Counted from the first letter of the stretch, positions 1-7,448 are shown. The stretch: 16,574 nt of DNA from FW021-bin31 sp964558275 (GCA_964558275.1 CAZLDH010000056.1:1-16574); one strand, 5' to 3'. Numbers and translations are program-made. Notes: a model not told the origin generated them from the letters alone.

Positions 1-119
1 TTTATACGAAAAATATTATTTTAGACGGGGTAAATTGTCGGAGTTAGGGTTTAAATGACTTAAAATGTTTTCCATAAAGTTTAAAGTTCAGTGTTTGGAA
101 ATCGAATGGTCAACAAATT

Positions 120-256
120 GCAGGCAACGGCTGGCATATTGGCGAGGGAGCGGACTTTTAATACAAAGTTTTAATCGAAGAATTAACTTTTAATTTTATA
201 CGTTCGTTCAATCGGAGCCGTTAACCCGCTCTCTTGCCAATATGTTTGTTACCTGC
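120..256. repeat. Long imperfect inverted repeat, attC-like fold-back (left site)
   Basis: Two arms face each other. The outer arm GCAGGCAAC (120-128) pairs with GTTACCTGC (248-256), 8 of 9 bases. The inner arm at 135-153 pairs with 226-244, 17 of 19 bases, and both mismatches are G-T wobble positions on one strand. The arms are separated by unequal spacers (GGCTGG on the left, TTT on the right), so a single strand would fold into a hairpin with an asymmetric bulge. The 72-base loop holds a smaller nested stem (AAAGTT 165-170 with AACTTT 185-190). Long, bulged, imperfect hairpins of this kind are typical of integron attC sites and of some palindromic interspersed repeats. The classical GTTRRRY core is not met exactly (GTTACCT here), so attC is an analogy and not an identification. 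The stop codon of the adjacent minus-strand gene lies in the right arm. Confidence 0.7.
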
Positions 257-743
257 GGGCTCCATCTCTAATGTTTGTTGTCTTATTTTTAAGAGAATGG
301 TTAGGCAGCCACTTTCTAAGAAAAAAACTATTTAAAATGATATATAATACTCCAGTAATACTAAACGCTATAATCATTTTAATCTGCCTTCCAATACCCA
401 AATAATCGCTCCCCCCAATATAGATGCTAAAGACATCGTTATAATAAGCATATCCAAAGTAACATCCGATCAAAATTGCCAATAAAGATTGTGTTACTAA
501 GTTTTTGAATACAGGTACATATCTCTTTAATAGATAAATAATTAAGGTAAACGGAATATAAACGAAAAAATATGCTATGTAAAAATAAAAGGAATAAGCA
601 AATATTATTTTCAATGTTATGTCTGCGTCCTTTCCTAGATATAAATAATCTAAAAAGGAGGAAAGGCATCCGTATACTATTCCCATAATAATATAAAGTA
701 AGACATACCTGGCAACTATCAATAACCAATTTTTCACTTTCAT
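249..743 (-). CDS. Small four-helix membrane protein of unknown function
   Basis: A protein of 164 residues. I do not recognise its family. Four hydrophobic stretches are visible at about residues 6-28, 45-72, 82-100 and 120-142, with basic residues between and after them (KRY 73-75, FLRKW 141-145), so it is very probably an inner-membrane protein. I start it at the ATG at 743 rather than the in-frame TTG at 752, because ATG is favoured and leaves a 10-base gap after the upstream gene's stop at 754, a normal operon spacing. It is probably co-transcribed with that lipoprotein gene. The last codons (Gly-Ala-Arg-Arg-stop) are encoded by the arm of the flanking inverted repeat, which suggests that the tail was supplied or altered by the repeat. 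Candidate roles are a membrane partner or an immunity-type protein for the lipoprotein, but nothing in the sequence decides this. Confidence 0.75.
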   Translation of the reverse strand: MKVKNWLLIVARYVLLYIIMGIVYGCLSSFLDYLYLGKDADITLKIIFAYSFYFYIAYFFVYIPFTLIIYLLKRYVPVFKNLVTQSLLAILIGCYFGYAYYNDVFSIYIGGSDYLGIGRQIKMIIAFSITGVLYIILNSFFLRKWLPNHSLKNKTTNIRDGARR

Positions 744-753
744 AATAATCAAT

Positions 754-2475
754 TTAGCATCCTAATTTTTTCTTAAATTCATCAAGGGTCATTTTTCCAT
801 TAATTACTGCTTTTACATCATCATAATTTGGTCGTACAATAAAAGGTTTTCCAACAGAAGCTGAACCTCCATGATGAGTAATGAATTTTACCATCCCATT
901 TTGAAGACTTTTCCAAAGGTCATCTGCTTTTTCGAAGGGTATGCCTGTTTCCTCCTGAAAGAAGCTACCTATTCGCCCTGTAATTCTGTCAACAGCACTA
1001 GTATAAAAAGTAAAGCTTCCATTCGAATTACTGGTTATTACCCATTCCCGATTTCCGCTTACAGGATGATAACCATCAAAAGGACTATGGATAGTGGTTA
1101 CTTTAAATGATGTATTATCTATTCCAGACAGTACAACTGTCCCACTGTTTATTGGGATTTTTATATGAACTAAAGCCCCCAAAGGGTTGGAAGAATTCCA
1201 TAGTTGCGTGTCATTTATTCCATCATCATGATAAGGGGAAAAGCTTCCATCGTTTGTGTTAATAAAATGATTGATATGTAATCTGAAATAATCCATCAAT
1301 TCGGATGAAGTCATTTTATGACCATTTATTATAGGCATGTTTGAAATGTGTACAGGGAAGTAATCACAGTTAACGACTGTACCAGCCGCATTTTGGAGAG
1401 ATTGAGTAAAAAAGTCATTGGAATTTGTCTGCTGATCTAGCTTTTTAAGTCTCTTTATGACCGAAGTTGGTGGTTGAAATGTTGCTATTTTATAAAAATG
1501 GTTTATTGTACCACATGGAAGAAGTCCAAACGGGTTTTTATTCAATTTTTGTTGAAGAAGAGCCCTATTCGAAGACTCTGCCGATGGGGCAAACGTTAAT
1601 TCATGATTTCCACCTTTGGGATATCCACCGGGGATGCCACCGCCGCCTCCTGTGTGTCCGCCCCCTGTACCACCTCCTCCTGAAGACATGTCTGCTCCAC
1701 CTCCACAACTATAATATACATAATCTGTATGAATCTGTGTAACGGTAAGCCACTGTCCTTCATAATATACGGACTCAGTTGTTGTGGTAGTTATTGCCAT
1801 TTCGCAAAACATACTGAATCGACTTTGCCCATTAGGAGTATTATTATCTCTGATATGGACTCTTCCTACGAGAACTCCATTTACGTATCTATATCCCCAC
1901 ATAAATGTCCCTGAAGGAAAGTCTTTAAATAAAACTACTCCGGTGAAATGTTTTCCCGTTGTTAGAAAATTATTTGCTGCTAATGTGTAATGATGATTTT
2001 TAAGATAAGTGGTATCAGCAATAATCTCCATCAGCGCAGCGTGGACTATAGCACTACTATCCTTAATCATAACTAATCGGGTAAAGTCCTTTGTAGGTTG
2101 AAACTTTTTGTATGTGCTATCAGTACGATTGCCAGCATTATCCGGCTTCCCTATCTTCACGGAAACTGGAGATCCCGGATGTATAGGTATTTCTAAAATT
2201 TGCCTTTCGTCTCGGAGTAACCTGCTTTTGGCACTTTTCCATAAAGGGGCAAAGGCACTGTGGAAAAACTTATTCTCCTTGCCCCGGCTGCGCCTTTCGT
2301 TGGTAAAATAATTGTTTTGGTGATTGACAAACCAGCTTTTGGCTTCCTTTATACTAAGAGATGACCGTTTTTCATGGGATTGAAGGGTGGGTTGTCCTAT
2401 TTTTTGACACGCAGAAATTAATATTGCCATTAATAGCAGGGAAATTGTGCTTACGGAAATAGTTCGTAGTTTCAT
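754..2475 (-). CDS. Lipoprotein with Gly-rich linker joining two domains, unknown function
   Basis: A protein of 573 residues. The N-terminus is a lipoprotein signal: Lys/Arg at 2 and 4, a hydrophobic core, and a lipobox ending I20-S21-A22-C23. It should therefore be processed by LspA and anchored in a membrane, inner or outer. Residues 40-255 form a first domain that begins with a SIKEAKSWF segment followed by PLWKSA and an EIPIHPG segment, an arrangement I associate with uncharacterised Bacteroidota lipoproteins. Residues 258-290 are an extreme Gly-rich linker. Residues of about 310-573 form a second domain with YHPVSGNREW, FTFYTSAVDRITG and ADDLWKSLQNG segments and a Cys as the last residue. 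No catalytic motif is certain. It is the first gene of a two-gene unit with the membrane protein 10 bases downstream, and the whole unit lies between two fold-back repeats. A polymorphic-toxin or surface-binding role is possible but speculative. Confidence 0.8.
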   Translation of the reverse strand: MKLRTISVSTISLLLMAILISACQKIGQPTLQSHEKRSSLSIKEAKSWFVNHQNNYFTNERRSRGKENKFFHSAFAPLWKSAKSRLLRDERQILEIPIHPGSPVSVKIGKPDNAGNRTDSTYKKFQPTKDFTRLVMIKDSSAIVHAALMEIIADTTYLKNHHYTLAANNFLTTGKHFTGVVLFKDFPSGTFMWGYRYVNGVLVGRVHIRDNNTPNGQSRFSMFCEMAITTTTTESVYYEGQWLTVTQIHTDYVYYSCGGGADMSSGGGGTGGGHTGGGGGIPGGYPKGGNHELTFAPSAESSNRALLQQKLNKNPFGLLPCGTINHFYKIATFQPPTSVIKRLKKLDQQTNSNDFFTQSLQNAAGTVVNCDYFPVHISNMPIINGHKMTSSELMDYFRLHINHFINTNDGSFSPYHDDGINDTQLWNSSNPLGALVHIKIPINSGTVVLSGIDNTSFKVTTIHSPFDGYHPVSGNREWVITSNSNGSFTFYTSAVDRITGRIGSFFQEETGIPFEKADDLWKSLQNGMVKFITHHGGSASVGKPFIVRPNYDDVKAVINGKMTLDEFKKKLGC

Positions 2476-2510
2476 GTCAGATGCACGTTTAAAGAGAAAT
2501 AAAGCTTTTT

Positions 2511-2570
2511 GTCACCACCCGCTAAATGACCAAAAATAGGTTTACTGGTTTTGTATAGCTCGCAGGTAAC
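2511..2570. repeat. Fold-back repeat (right site) sharing a motif with the left site
   Basis: AGCTCGCAGGTAAC (2557-2570) matches the reverse complement of 248-261 at 13 of 14 positions, so the two-gene unit is bracketed by inverted copies of this motif. Locally the sequence also folds back: GTCACC (2511-2516) against GGTAAC (2565-2570) with one mismatch, GCTA (2521-2524) against TAGC (2556-2559) exactly, and ACCA (2529-2532) against TGGT (2546-2549). It is much shorter and weaker than the left site. The shared motif is clear, but the local hairpin is only moderate evidence. Confidence 0.5.
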
Positions 2571-2918
2571 TCCTAAATATACGCAATTTCAATTTCATTT
2601 ATTTTATACAACACGCTCATTATCAAGTCTATTAATAAAATAGTGTTTGCGGATTTTGTATAAGTTTTTACCGTATGCAATTACTTACAATCATTGACAA
2701 ACAAATATATTTAGGAGTTTTTTTCACCTAAGATAAAGAAATATTTTAGTATATAAAACAAAAAGTGTTTATTTATGATCGGATAGTTAACTGCTTTAGG
2801 GGGCATGCAGAATGATTTTGTTGAGATTGAGATATGAGAACAATTGTTTTAAATCCATGATGTCTAAGCATTTTCCCCATTTTCGTTTTTGAAACGAAGT
2901 ACCTTAAACATCTTTTTA
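2571..2918. other. Gene-free stretch between the accessory unit and the IS-like end
   Basis: I see no gene here. It is AT-rich, with stop codons in all frames. It contains an 8-base inverted repeat TTATACAA (2604-2611) and TTGTATAA (2656-2663) about 44 bases apart, and a perfect 7-base hairpin TTCGTTT-TTG-AAACGAA (2882-2898). One frame across 2861-2977 is open for a few dozen codons and reads into the following repeats. It could be a decayed coding end of a mobile element, but it is too short to identify. Confidence 0.45.
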
Positions 2919-3012
2919 AAGTGGCACAGTGGCCTCCAGAAATTTATCCAATAAAGTGGCACAATGATTCTCGGAATTGATGGCACAATGGCCGCCGGAT
3001 TATCCGGAATTA
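2919..3012. mobile_element. Probable stranded end of an IS21-type insertion sequence
   Basis: Three related units stand in the same orientation: GTGGCACAGTGGCCTCCAGAA from 2921, GTGGCACAATGATTCTCGGAA from 2956, and ATGGCACAATGGCCGCCGGAT from 2980, the last followed by a perfect palindrome CCGGAT-T-ATCCGG (2995-3007) and GAATTAA. Clusters of 'TGGCACA...CCGGAAT' units are, as I recall them, characteristic of the termini of IS21-family elements in Bacteroidota, where they serve as transposase binding sites. No istA or istB coding sequence and no second end is present in the window, so this would be a relic or a one-ended remnant. The units are seen directly. The IS21 assignment is from memory of the family and is not confirmed. 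Confidence 0.45.
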
Positions 3013-3120
3013 AGGATATGTTTTAATTTATGTAACTATATTTAGACCTTTATCTTAGTGATTATTACGCCCCTATAAAACTCTGAAATTTTAGTGTTTT
3101 GCTGATTCTTTTGTAGATTT

Positions 3121-3141
3121 ATACGGAATTTATTCCCGTAT
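3121..3141. promoter_or_regulatory. Small inverted repeat just upstream of the amidinotransferase-fold gene
   Basis: ATACGG (3121-3126) is the reverse complement of CCGTAT (3136-3141), and two further A-T pairs with a bulged C continue the stem inward. It ends 13 bases before the start codon, so it would lie in the leader or at an operator position. It is short and AT-flanked, and could be chance. Confidence 0.3.
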
Positions 3142-3154
3142 TTAAACGTATTAT

Positions 3155-4069
3155 ATGCTGCCTCTTCATATTCATGATGAAACTGCACAATTGAAAGTAG
3201 TGGTGTTGGGCCGAGCTGATAGTCAGGGTAAACCTCCCCGAGTAGCAGATGCTTATGACCCTAAATCAATAGAAAATCTGAAATCCGGAACTTATCCCAA
3301 ACAAAAGGATATGATGGAAGAAATGGAAGCTGTGAAGAAAGTTTTGGAAAAGTATGATGTGAAGGTGTATCGACCTGATTTTATACCCAAATGTAATCAA
3401 ATATTTGCCAGAGATATAGGTTTTGTTATTGAGGATAAATTTATCAAATCTAATATACTGCCGGAAAGAGAAAGAGAATTGACGGCGCTTCATAAGTATT
3501 TGGATAAAGTACCTGAAGATAAGATTATTCAGTTTCCGGAAGAAGTACATGTAGAAGGAGGAGATGTCATGCCTTGCGGAGATTATATTTTTGTAGGTGT
3601 TTATACCGGAGAAGATTATTCGGATATGATTTCCGCTCGCACAAATATATATGCTATAGAAGCCCTGCAAACACTTTTTCCGGACAAAAAAGTAAAATCT
3701 TTTAATCTGAGAAAGTCAAATACCGATCCCCGGAAGAATGCATTGCATTTGGATTGTTGTTTTCAACCGGTGGGAAATAATATGGCGATTATTCACCGGG
3801 ATAGTTTTTTGGATAAAGAAGAATTGGCGTGGCTTATTGATTTATACGGCAAAAATCATCTTTTTGAAGTGACTGAGGAGGAAATGTATCAGATGAATTG
3901 CAATGTCTTTTCTATAAGCCCCGACATAGTCCTTTCCGAAGTGAAGTTTATGCGTCTAAATAAGTGGTTAGAGAAAAATGGAATAAGTGTGGAAACTGTT
4001 CCTTATGCTGAAATTGCCAAACAGAGTGGTTTGTTGCGTTGCTCTACTTTACCTTTGATAAGGGAATAA
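3155..4069 (+). CDS. Amidinotransferase / dimethylargininase-fold hydrolase (arginine deiminase-related)
   Basis: A protein of 304 residues, within the usual size range of dimethylargininase-like members of the guanidino-modifying enzyme superfamily. The family's catalytic set is visible: F84-x-R86-D87 in IFARDIG, E134-G-G-D137 in VEGGDV, H198-x-D200 in LHLDCCF, and a near-terminal nucleophile C296 in LLRCSTLP. These enzymes attack a guanidine carbon through a Cys thioester-like intermediate and either hydrolyse it (releasing citrulline or an amine) or transfer the amidine. The substrate cannot be read from sequence: free arginine, methylarginine or agmatine-like compounds are all possible. 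No signal peptide is present, so it is probably cytoplasmic. It stands alone. No arginine-pathway gene is nearby, and it converges on lspA with 26 bases between the stops. ATG at 3155 is the first in-frame start that gives the complete fold. Confidence 0.85.
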   Translation: MLPLHIHDETAQLKVVVLGRADSQGKPPRVADAYDPKSIENLKSGTYPKQKDMMEEMEAVKKVLEKYDVKVYRPDFIPKCNQIFARDIGFVIEDKFIKSNILPERERELTALHKYLDKVPEDKIIQFPEEVHVEGGDVMPCGDYIFVGVYTGEDYSDMISARTNIYAIEALQTLFPDKKVKSFNLRKSNTDPRKNALHLDCCFQPVGNNMAIIHRDSFLDKEELAWLIDLYGKNHLFEVTEEEMYQMNCNVFSISPDIVLSEVKFMRLNKWLEKNGISVETVPYAEIAKQSGLLRCSTLPLIRE

Positions 4070-4095
4070 AAAGTATTTAGACACAATTTACTTTC

Positions 4096-4758
4096 TTAAC
4101 TTTTTGATGAAGTAACCTCTGTAACCTTTTCTTTATCATTTTCTTGTTTATTTTCATTATGTTTAAAAAAGGTTTTTTGAAAAAGTAAAATGATAATCAC
4201 GCCAACGGAGATAGACGCATCGGCAATATTAAAGACAGGTTGAAAAAATATAAAATAATCGCCACCTTTGAAAGGAATCCAATCCGGTAAAAATCCTTTG
4301 TAAATGGGGAAATAAAACATATCAACTACTTTTCCATGCAGGAAACTTGCGTATCCGCCTGCATCCGGAAGAAATTTTGCGACCTGATAAGGTGTGCTTG
4401 CAGAAAATAGCAACCCGTAAAAAAGACTGTCAATGAGGTTGCCCATGGCACCTGCTAAAATCATTGAAGCACAGATAATAAGCCCTTTATGATATTTTGA
4501 CTGAATCAGTCTTCTGATAATATAAAACCCAAATATAACAGCCACTAATCGGAATAAAGTTAAAATGACCTTGCCTAAATCGCCTCCGAACGATAAGCCG
4601 TAAGCCATTCCTTTATTTTCCAAGAAGTGAAGGATAAACCAATCTCCGATAACGTGAATCTCTTCGCCTATGACGAAGTTTGTTTTTATCCAAAATTTTA
4701 AAGCCTGATCGACAATTAAGATGGCTATGATTATGATTAGAGGTGTCTTAAACTTCAA
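4096..4758 (-). CDS. lspA: Lipoprotein signal peptidase (signal peptidase II)
   Basis: An inner-membrane aspartyl protease that removes the signal peptide from diacylglyceryl-modified prolipoproteins just before the +1 Cys. It is 220 residues long, against about 160 in E. coli. Conserved blocks run in order: VDQALKFWI with D17 in helix 1, NKGMAYG (48-54), AGAMGNLID (102-110), GKVVDMF with catalytic D146, and VFNIADASIS with catalytic D180. Four membrane helices are apparent, at about 5-24, 65-82, 92-115 and 176-195. The extra length is an insert between the GNLID block and the first catalytic Asp (about 117-142), further residues before the second (about 152-172), and a charged Lys/Glu/Asn tail (198-220). 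Such inserts are common in Bacteroidota LspA. It is divergent from ftsK. Its substrates in this window include the lipoprotein at 754-2475. Confidence 0.96.
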   Translation of the reverse strand: MKFKTPLIIIIAILIVDQALKFWIKTNFVIGEEIHVIGDWFILHFLENKGMAYGLSFGGDLGKVILTLFRLVAVIFGFYIIRRLIQSKYHKGLIICASMILAGAMGNLIDSLFYGLLFSASTPYQVAKFLPDAGGYASFLHGKVVDMFYFPIYKGFLPDWIPFKGGDYFIFFQPVFNIADASISVGVIIILLFQKTFFKHNENKQENDKEKVTEVTSSKS

Positions 4759-4777
4759 AAGATTTAATTTTTTATGA

Positions 4778-4785
4778 CAAAGGTA
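4778..4785 (-). promoter_or_regulatory. Candidate -7 promoter element for lspA
   Basis: Read on the minus strand this is TACCTTTG, an exact match to the Bacteroidota -7 consensus TAnnTTTG. It would give a start point roughly 10-15 bases before the lspA ATG at 4758. The -33 element is not convincing, with only TTTA-type sequence upstream. Confidence 0.5.
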
Positions 4786-4829
4786 ATCGAATATCTATAA
4801 AGAATTTATTATTCCATAAATGCAATGCT

Positions 4830-4837
4830 TATATTTG
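4830..4837 (+). promoter_or_regulatory. Candidate -7 promoter element for ftsK
   Basis: TATATTTG matches TAnnTTTG exactly and lies 12 bases before the ftsK ATG at 4850, implying a very short leader. A TTTA-type -33 sequence is about 20 bases upstream. It shares the 91-base divergent spacer with the lspA promoter. Confidence 0.5.
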
Positions 4838-4849
4838 CATTATTGAGCT

Positions 4850-7399
4850 ATGGCAAAATCAAAAAACAAAAATATAAAAACATCTTCGAAAAGAAGGTCT
4901 CAGGCACGGTTAAAAAAAGATAAAAAACCGAAAGTGGGAGTTAGTGAGTTCACTAAAGATGAAAGAACGCACAAGGTTTTAGGTATTTTCTTCCTTTTAT
5001 TGGCTGCTTTTTCTTTTATTGCCTTTCTGTCTTATATCTTTACCTGGAAGTCTGATCAGGGACTGGTAATGCAATATGGTGCAGACGTATTGCTGATGAA
5101 AGATGTTTATCTGGATAATCTTCTGGGAAGATTAGGAGCCTATGTGGCACATGTGTTCTTTTATGACGGAATTGGGGCATCTTCTTTTTTTCTTTGTTAT
5201 CTTTTTACGCTTATCGGGGTGAATTTTATTTCGGATCGCAAGGTTTTTAATGTATGGAGGAATATAAGATATTGTCTTTTTGGAATTGTCTATATAAGTG
5301 CAGCTTTGGCATTGATCTTTTTATTATTGCTACCCGAAACCCAATTCCCATGGGGAGGAGGTTTGGGAGATTTTATAGCCAATAGATTGATGGGGTTAAT
5401 TGGCACCATAGGAACAGTAATGTTATGGGCAGTTATTGGGATTGCATATTTAGTGTGGCGCTATAATTTTAGTTTGGTTCCAAAACGAGGTAGTCTTAAG
5501 GAAAAAGCCAAAAAAGTAGTCAAGTCTTATAATGAAACAATAGGAGAGGATGACAGCGAAAACGAAGTGGTGACGCAATCTTTGGGGAGAAAAGAGGCAA
5601 GAAATGAATGGGATGAAAAAGAAAGGAAGAAAAATGACGAATTAGGATTGAAATTCAGAGAAAAGGAAGAGAAAAAATATGATAAAGAGGGGAATGAAAT
5701 AGTGATTGACGCTACTCAAAAGAATGATCCTATGGAACTCCCAATTTCAGAAAAAGAGAAAGAATTATCTTCCAAGAAAAGGAAAAAGAAACAACAATCG
5801 GCGGAAGATGTAGAGCTGGAGATTACCCCTTCTCAAGAGGATGAAAAAGCTAAAAAGAACAGTCTGGCAGAAAAATTAGTCAGGAATTCGGGTACTTATG
5901 AGCCTACCTTGGATTTGCAAGGTTTTCGTTTTCCCCCAATTAGTTTATTGGAAAGTCATGGTGGAAACAAAATTATTCATGATCAGGGAGAATTAGAGAA
6001 AAATAAGAGACAAATTGTAGAAACACTTAGTAATTATAAAATTGGAATACAAAAAATATCTGCTACAGTTGGCCCTACAGTCACGCTGTATGAAATTGTT
6101 CCTGCCAAAGGAATTCGTATTTCAAAGATTAGAAACCTTGAAGATGACATCGCTTTGAGTCTGGCTGCCTTAGGCATTAGAATTATTGCGCCTATTCCCG
6201 GCAGAGGTACGATTGGTATAGAAGTACCTAATGAAAAACCGAATGTGGTTTCCATGAAGACCCTTATCCAATCGGATCAGTATCAGAATTCTTCTATGAA
6301 TCTGCCCATTGCAATTGGTAAGAAAATTGACAATGAAAATTTTGTGGTAGATCTGACGTCTATGCCGCATTTATTAATGGCAGGGGCTACAGGACAAGGG
6401 AAATCTGTAGGTATTAATGCGATTTTGGTCTCTCTTTTATATAAAAAGCATCCTTCCCAGTTGAAACTTATTTTGGTGGATCCTAAAAAGGTGGAATTGT
6501 CGCTTTATAGGGTGATTGAGAAGCATTATTTGGCTAAACTTCCGGATGAAGATGAGGCGATTATCACGGATATCAAGAAGGTCGTGAATACGCTCAATGC
6601 TTTGTGTATTGAGATGGATAATCGTTATGATTTATTAAAAAATGCCGGTGCCAGAAATATTAAAGAGTACAATAAAAAATTTATCAATCGAAAATTGAAT
6701 CCTGAAAATGGTCATGAATATTTGCCTTTTATTGTATTGGTGGTGGATGAGTTTGCAGATTTGATTATGACTGCCGGCAAAGAAATTGAAATGCCGATTG
6801 CACGTTTGGCACAGTTGGCAAGAGCGGTAGGTATCCATTTAATTATTGCCACACAGCGTCCTTCTGTTAATATTTTGACCGGAACAATTAAAGCAAATTT
6901 TCCGGCAAGAATTGCTTTTAAGGTAAGTTCTAAGGTCGATTCTCGTACCATTTTGGATGCCGGAGGAGCAGATCAACTGATAGGAAAAGGGGATATGTTG
7001 ATTTCTTATAATGGTGATATTACGAGGTTACAATGTGCTTTTGTGGATACACCGGAAGTGGAAGAAATTGTGGACTTTATTTCCGAACAGCAAGGCTATC
7101 CACATGCTTTTGAGCTTCCGGAATATGAAGATGATAGTGGAAGTTCCGGAAAGAATAGTACTTCCCGGGATGATCGTGATAAATTATTTGAAGAAGCAGC
7201 CGAGGTTATTGTTCAAACTCAGCAAGGCTCTACTTCTATGTTGCAGAGAAGAATGAAATTAGGTTATAACAGGGCAGGTAGAATTATGGATCAATTGGAG
7301 GATGCAGGAATTGTTGGACCAAATGCAGGGAGCAAGGCCAGAGAGGTTTTGATTAAAACCGAAATGGAATTAAATGATTTACTGAACAATGAAATTTAG
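4850..7399 (+). CDS. ftsK: DNA translocase FtsK/SpoIIIE
   Basis: A hexameric ATP-driven pump at the division septum that moves chromosome ends into daughter cells and brings the dif sites to XerCD. It is 849 residues long, a compact form compared with the much longer E. coli protein. Layout: a very basic N-terminus (1-30); membrane helices at about 43-65, 95-127, 141-161 and 177-203; a charged Lys/Glu-rich linker (about 210-345); and the motor, with Walker A GATGQGKS (512-519) and Walker B IVLVVDEFADL with D633-E634. The C-terminal winged-helix gamma domain (about 776-845, containing SMLQRRMKLGYNRAGR) reads the polar KOPS sequences. The linker is short and charged rather than Pro/Gln-rich. 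It is followed 49 bases later by the LolA-like gene, probably in one transcript. Confidence 0.97.
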   Translation: MAKSKNKNIKTSSKRRSQARLKKDKKPKVGVSEFTKDERTHKVLGIFFLLLAAFSFIAFLSYIFTWKSDQGLVMQYGADVLLMKDVYLDNLLGRLGAYVAHVFFYDGIGASSFFLCYLFTLIGVNFISDRKVFNVWRNIRYCLFGIVYISAALALIFLLLLPETQFPWGGGLGDFIANRLMGLIGTIGTVMLWAVIGIAYLVWRYNFSLVPKRGSLKEKAKKVVKSYNETIGEDDSENEVVTQSLGRKEARNEWDEKERKKNDELGLKFREKEEKKYDKEGNEIVIDATQKNDPMELPISEKEKELSSKKRKKKQQSAEDVELEITPSQEDEKAKKNSLAEKLVRNSGTYEPTLDLQGFRFPPISLLESHGGNKIIHDQGELEKNKRQIVETLSNYKIGIQKISATVGPTVTLYEIVPAKGIRISKIRNLEDDIALSLAALGIRIIAPIPGRGTIGIEVPNEKPNVVSMKTLIQSDQYQNSSMNLPIAIGKKIDNENFVVDLTSMPHLLMAGATGQGKSVGINAILVSLLYKKHPSQLKLILVDPKKVELSLYRVIEKHYLAKLPDEDEAIITDIKKVVNTLNALCIEMDNRYDLLKNAGARNIKEYNKKFINRKLNPENGHEYLPFIVLVVDEFADLIMTAGKEIEMPIARLAQLARAVGIHLIIATQRPSVNILTGTIKANFPARIAFKVSSKVDSRTILDAGGADQLIGKGDMLISYNGDITRLQCAFVDTPEVEEIVDFISEQQGYPHAFELPEYEDDSGSSGKNSTSRDDRDKLFEEAAEVIVQTQQGSTSMLQRRMKLGYNRAGRIMDQLEDAGIVGPNAGSKAREVLIKTEMELNDLLNNEI

Positions 7400-7448
7400 G
7401 GTTGGCAGGGTATTTGAATCTGCACTTGAAACTGCAAATTTTAGAAAA

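Noticed and set aside
1467..1742. Plus-strand open frame opposite the Gly-rich linker of the lipoprotein
   Set aside because: It is created by the antisense of Gly codons in the linker. The sense gene has a signal peptide and full-length coding character.
2713..2735. TTAGG...CCTAA hairpin with a T-rich loop as a terminator
   Set aside because: The stem is only 5 bases with an 11-base loop and no T tail at the right place, so it is likely chance in AT-rich DNA.
3037..3058. TATATTTA and TATCTTAG as -7 elements for the amidinotransferase-fold gene
   Set aside because: Each has one mismatch to TAnnTTTG and neither has a -33 partner. I cannot choose between them, so no promoter is listed.
3266..3670. 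Minus-strand open frame of 134 codons within the amidinotransferase-fold gene
   Set aside because: It is antisense to a gene with intact catalytic motifs, and its product is a Phe/Ile/Tyr-rich shadow without a plausible start region.
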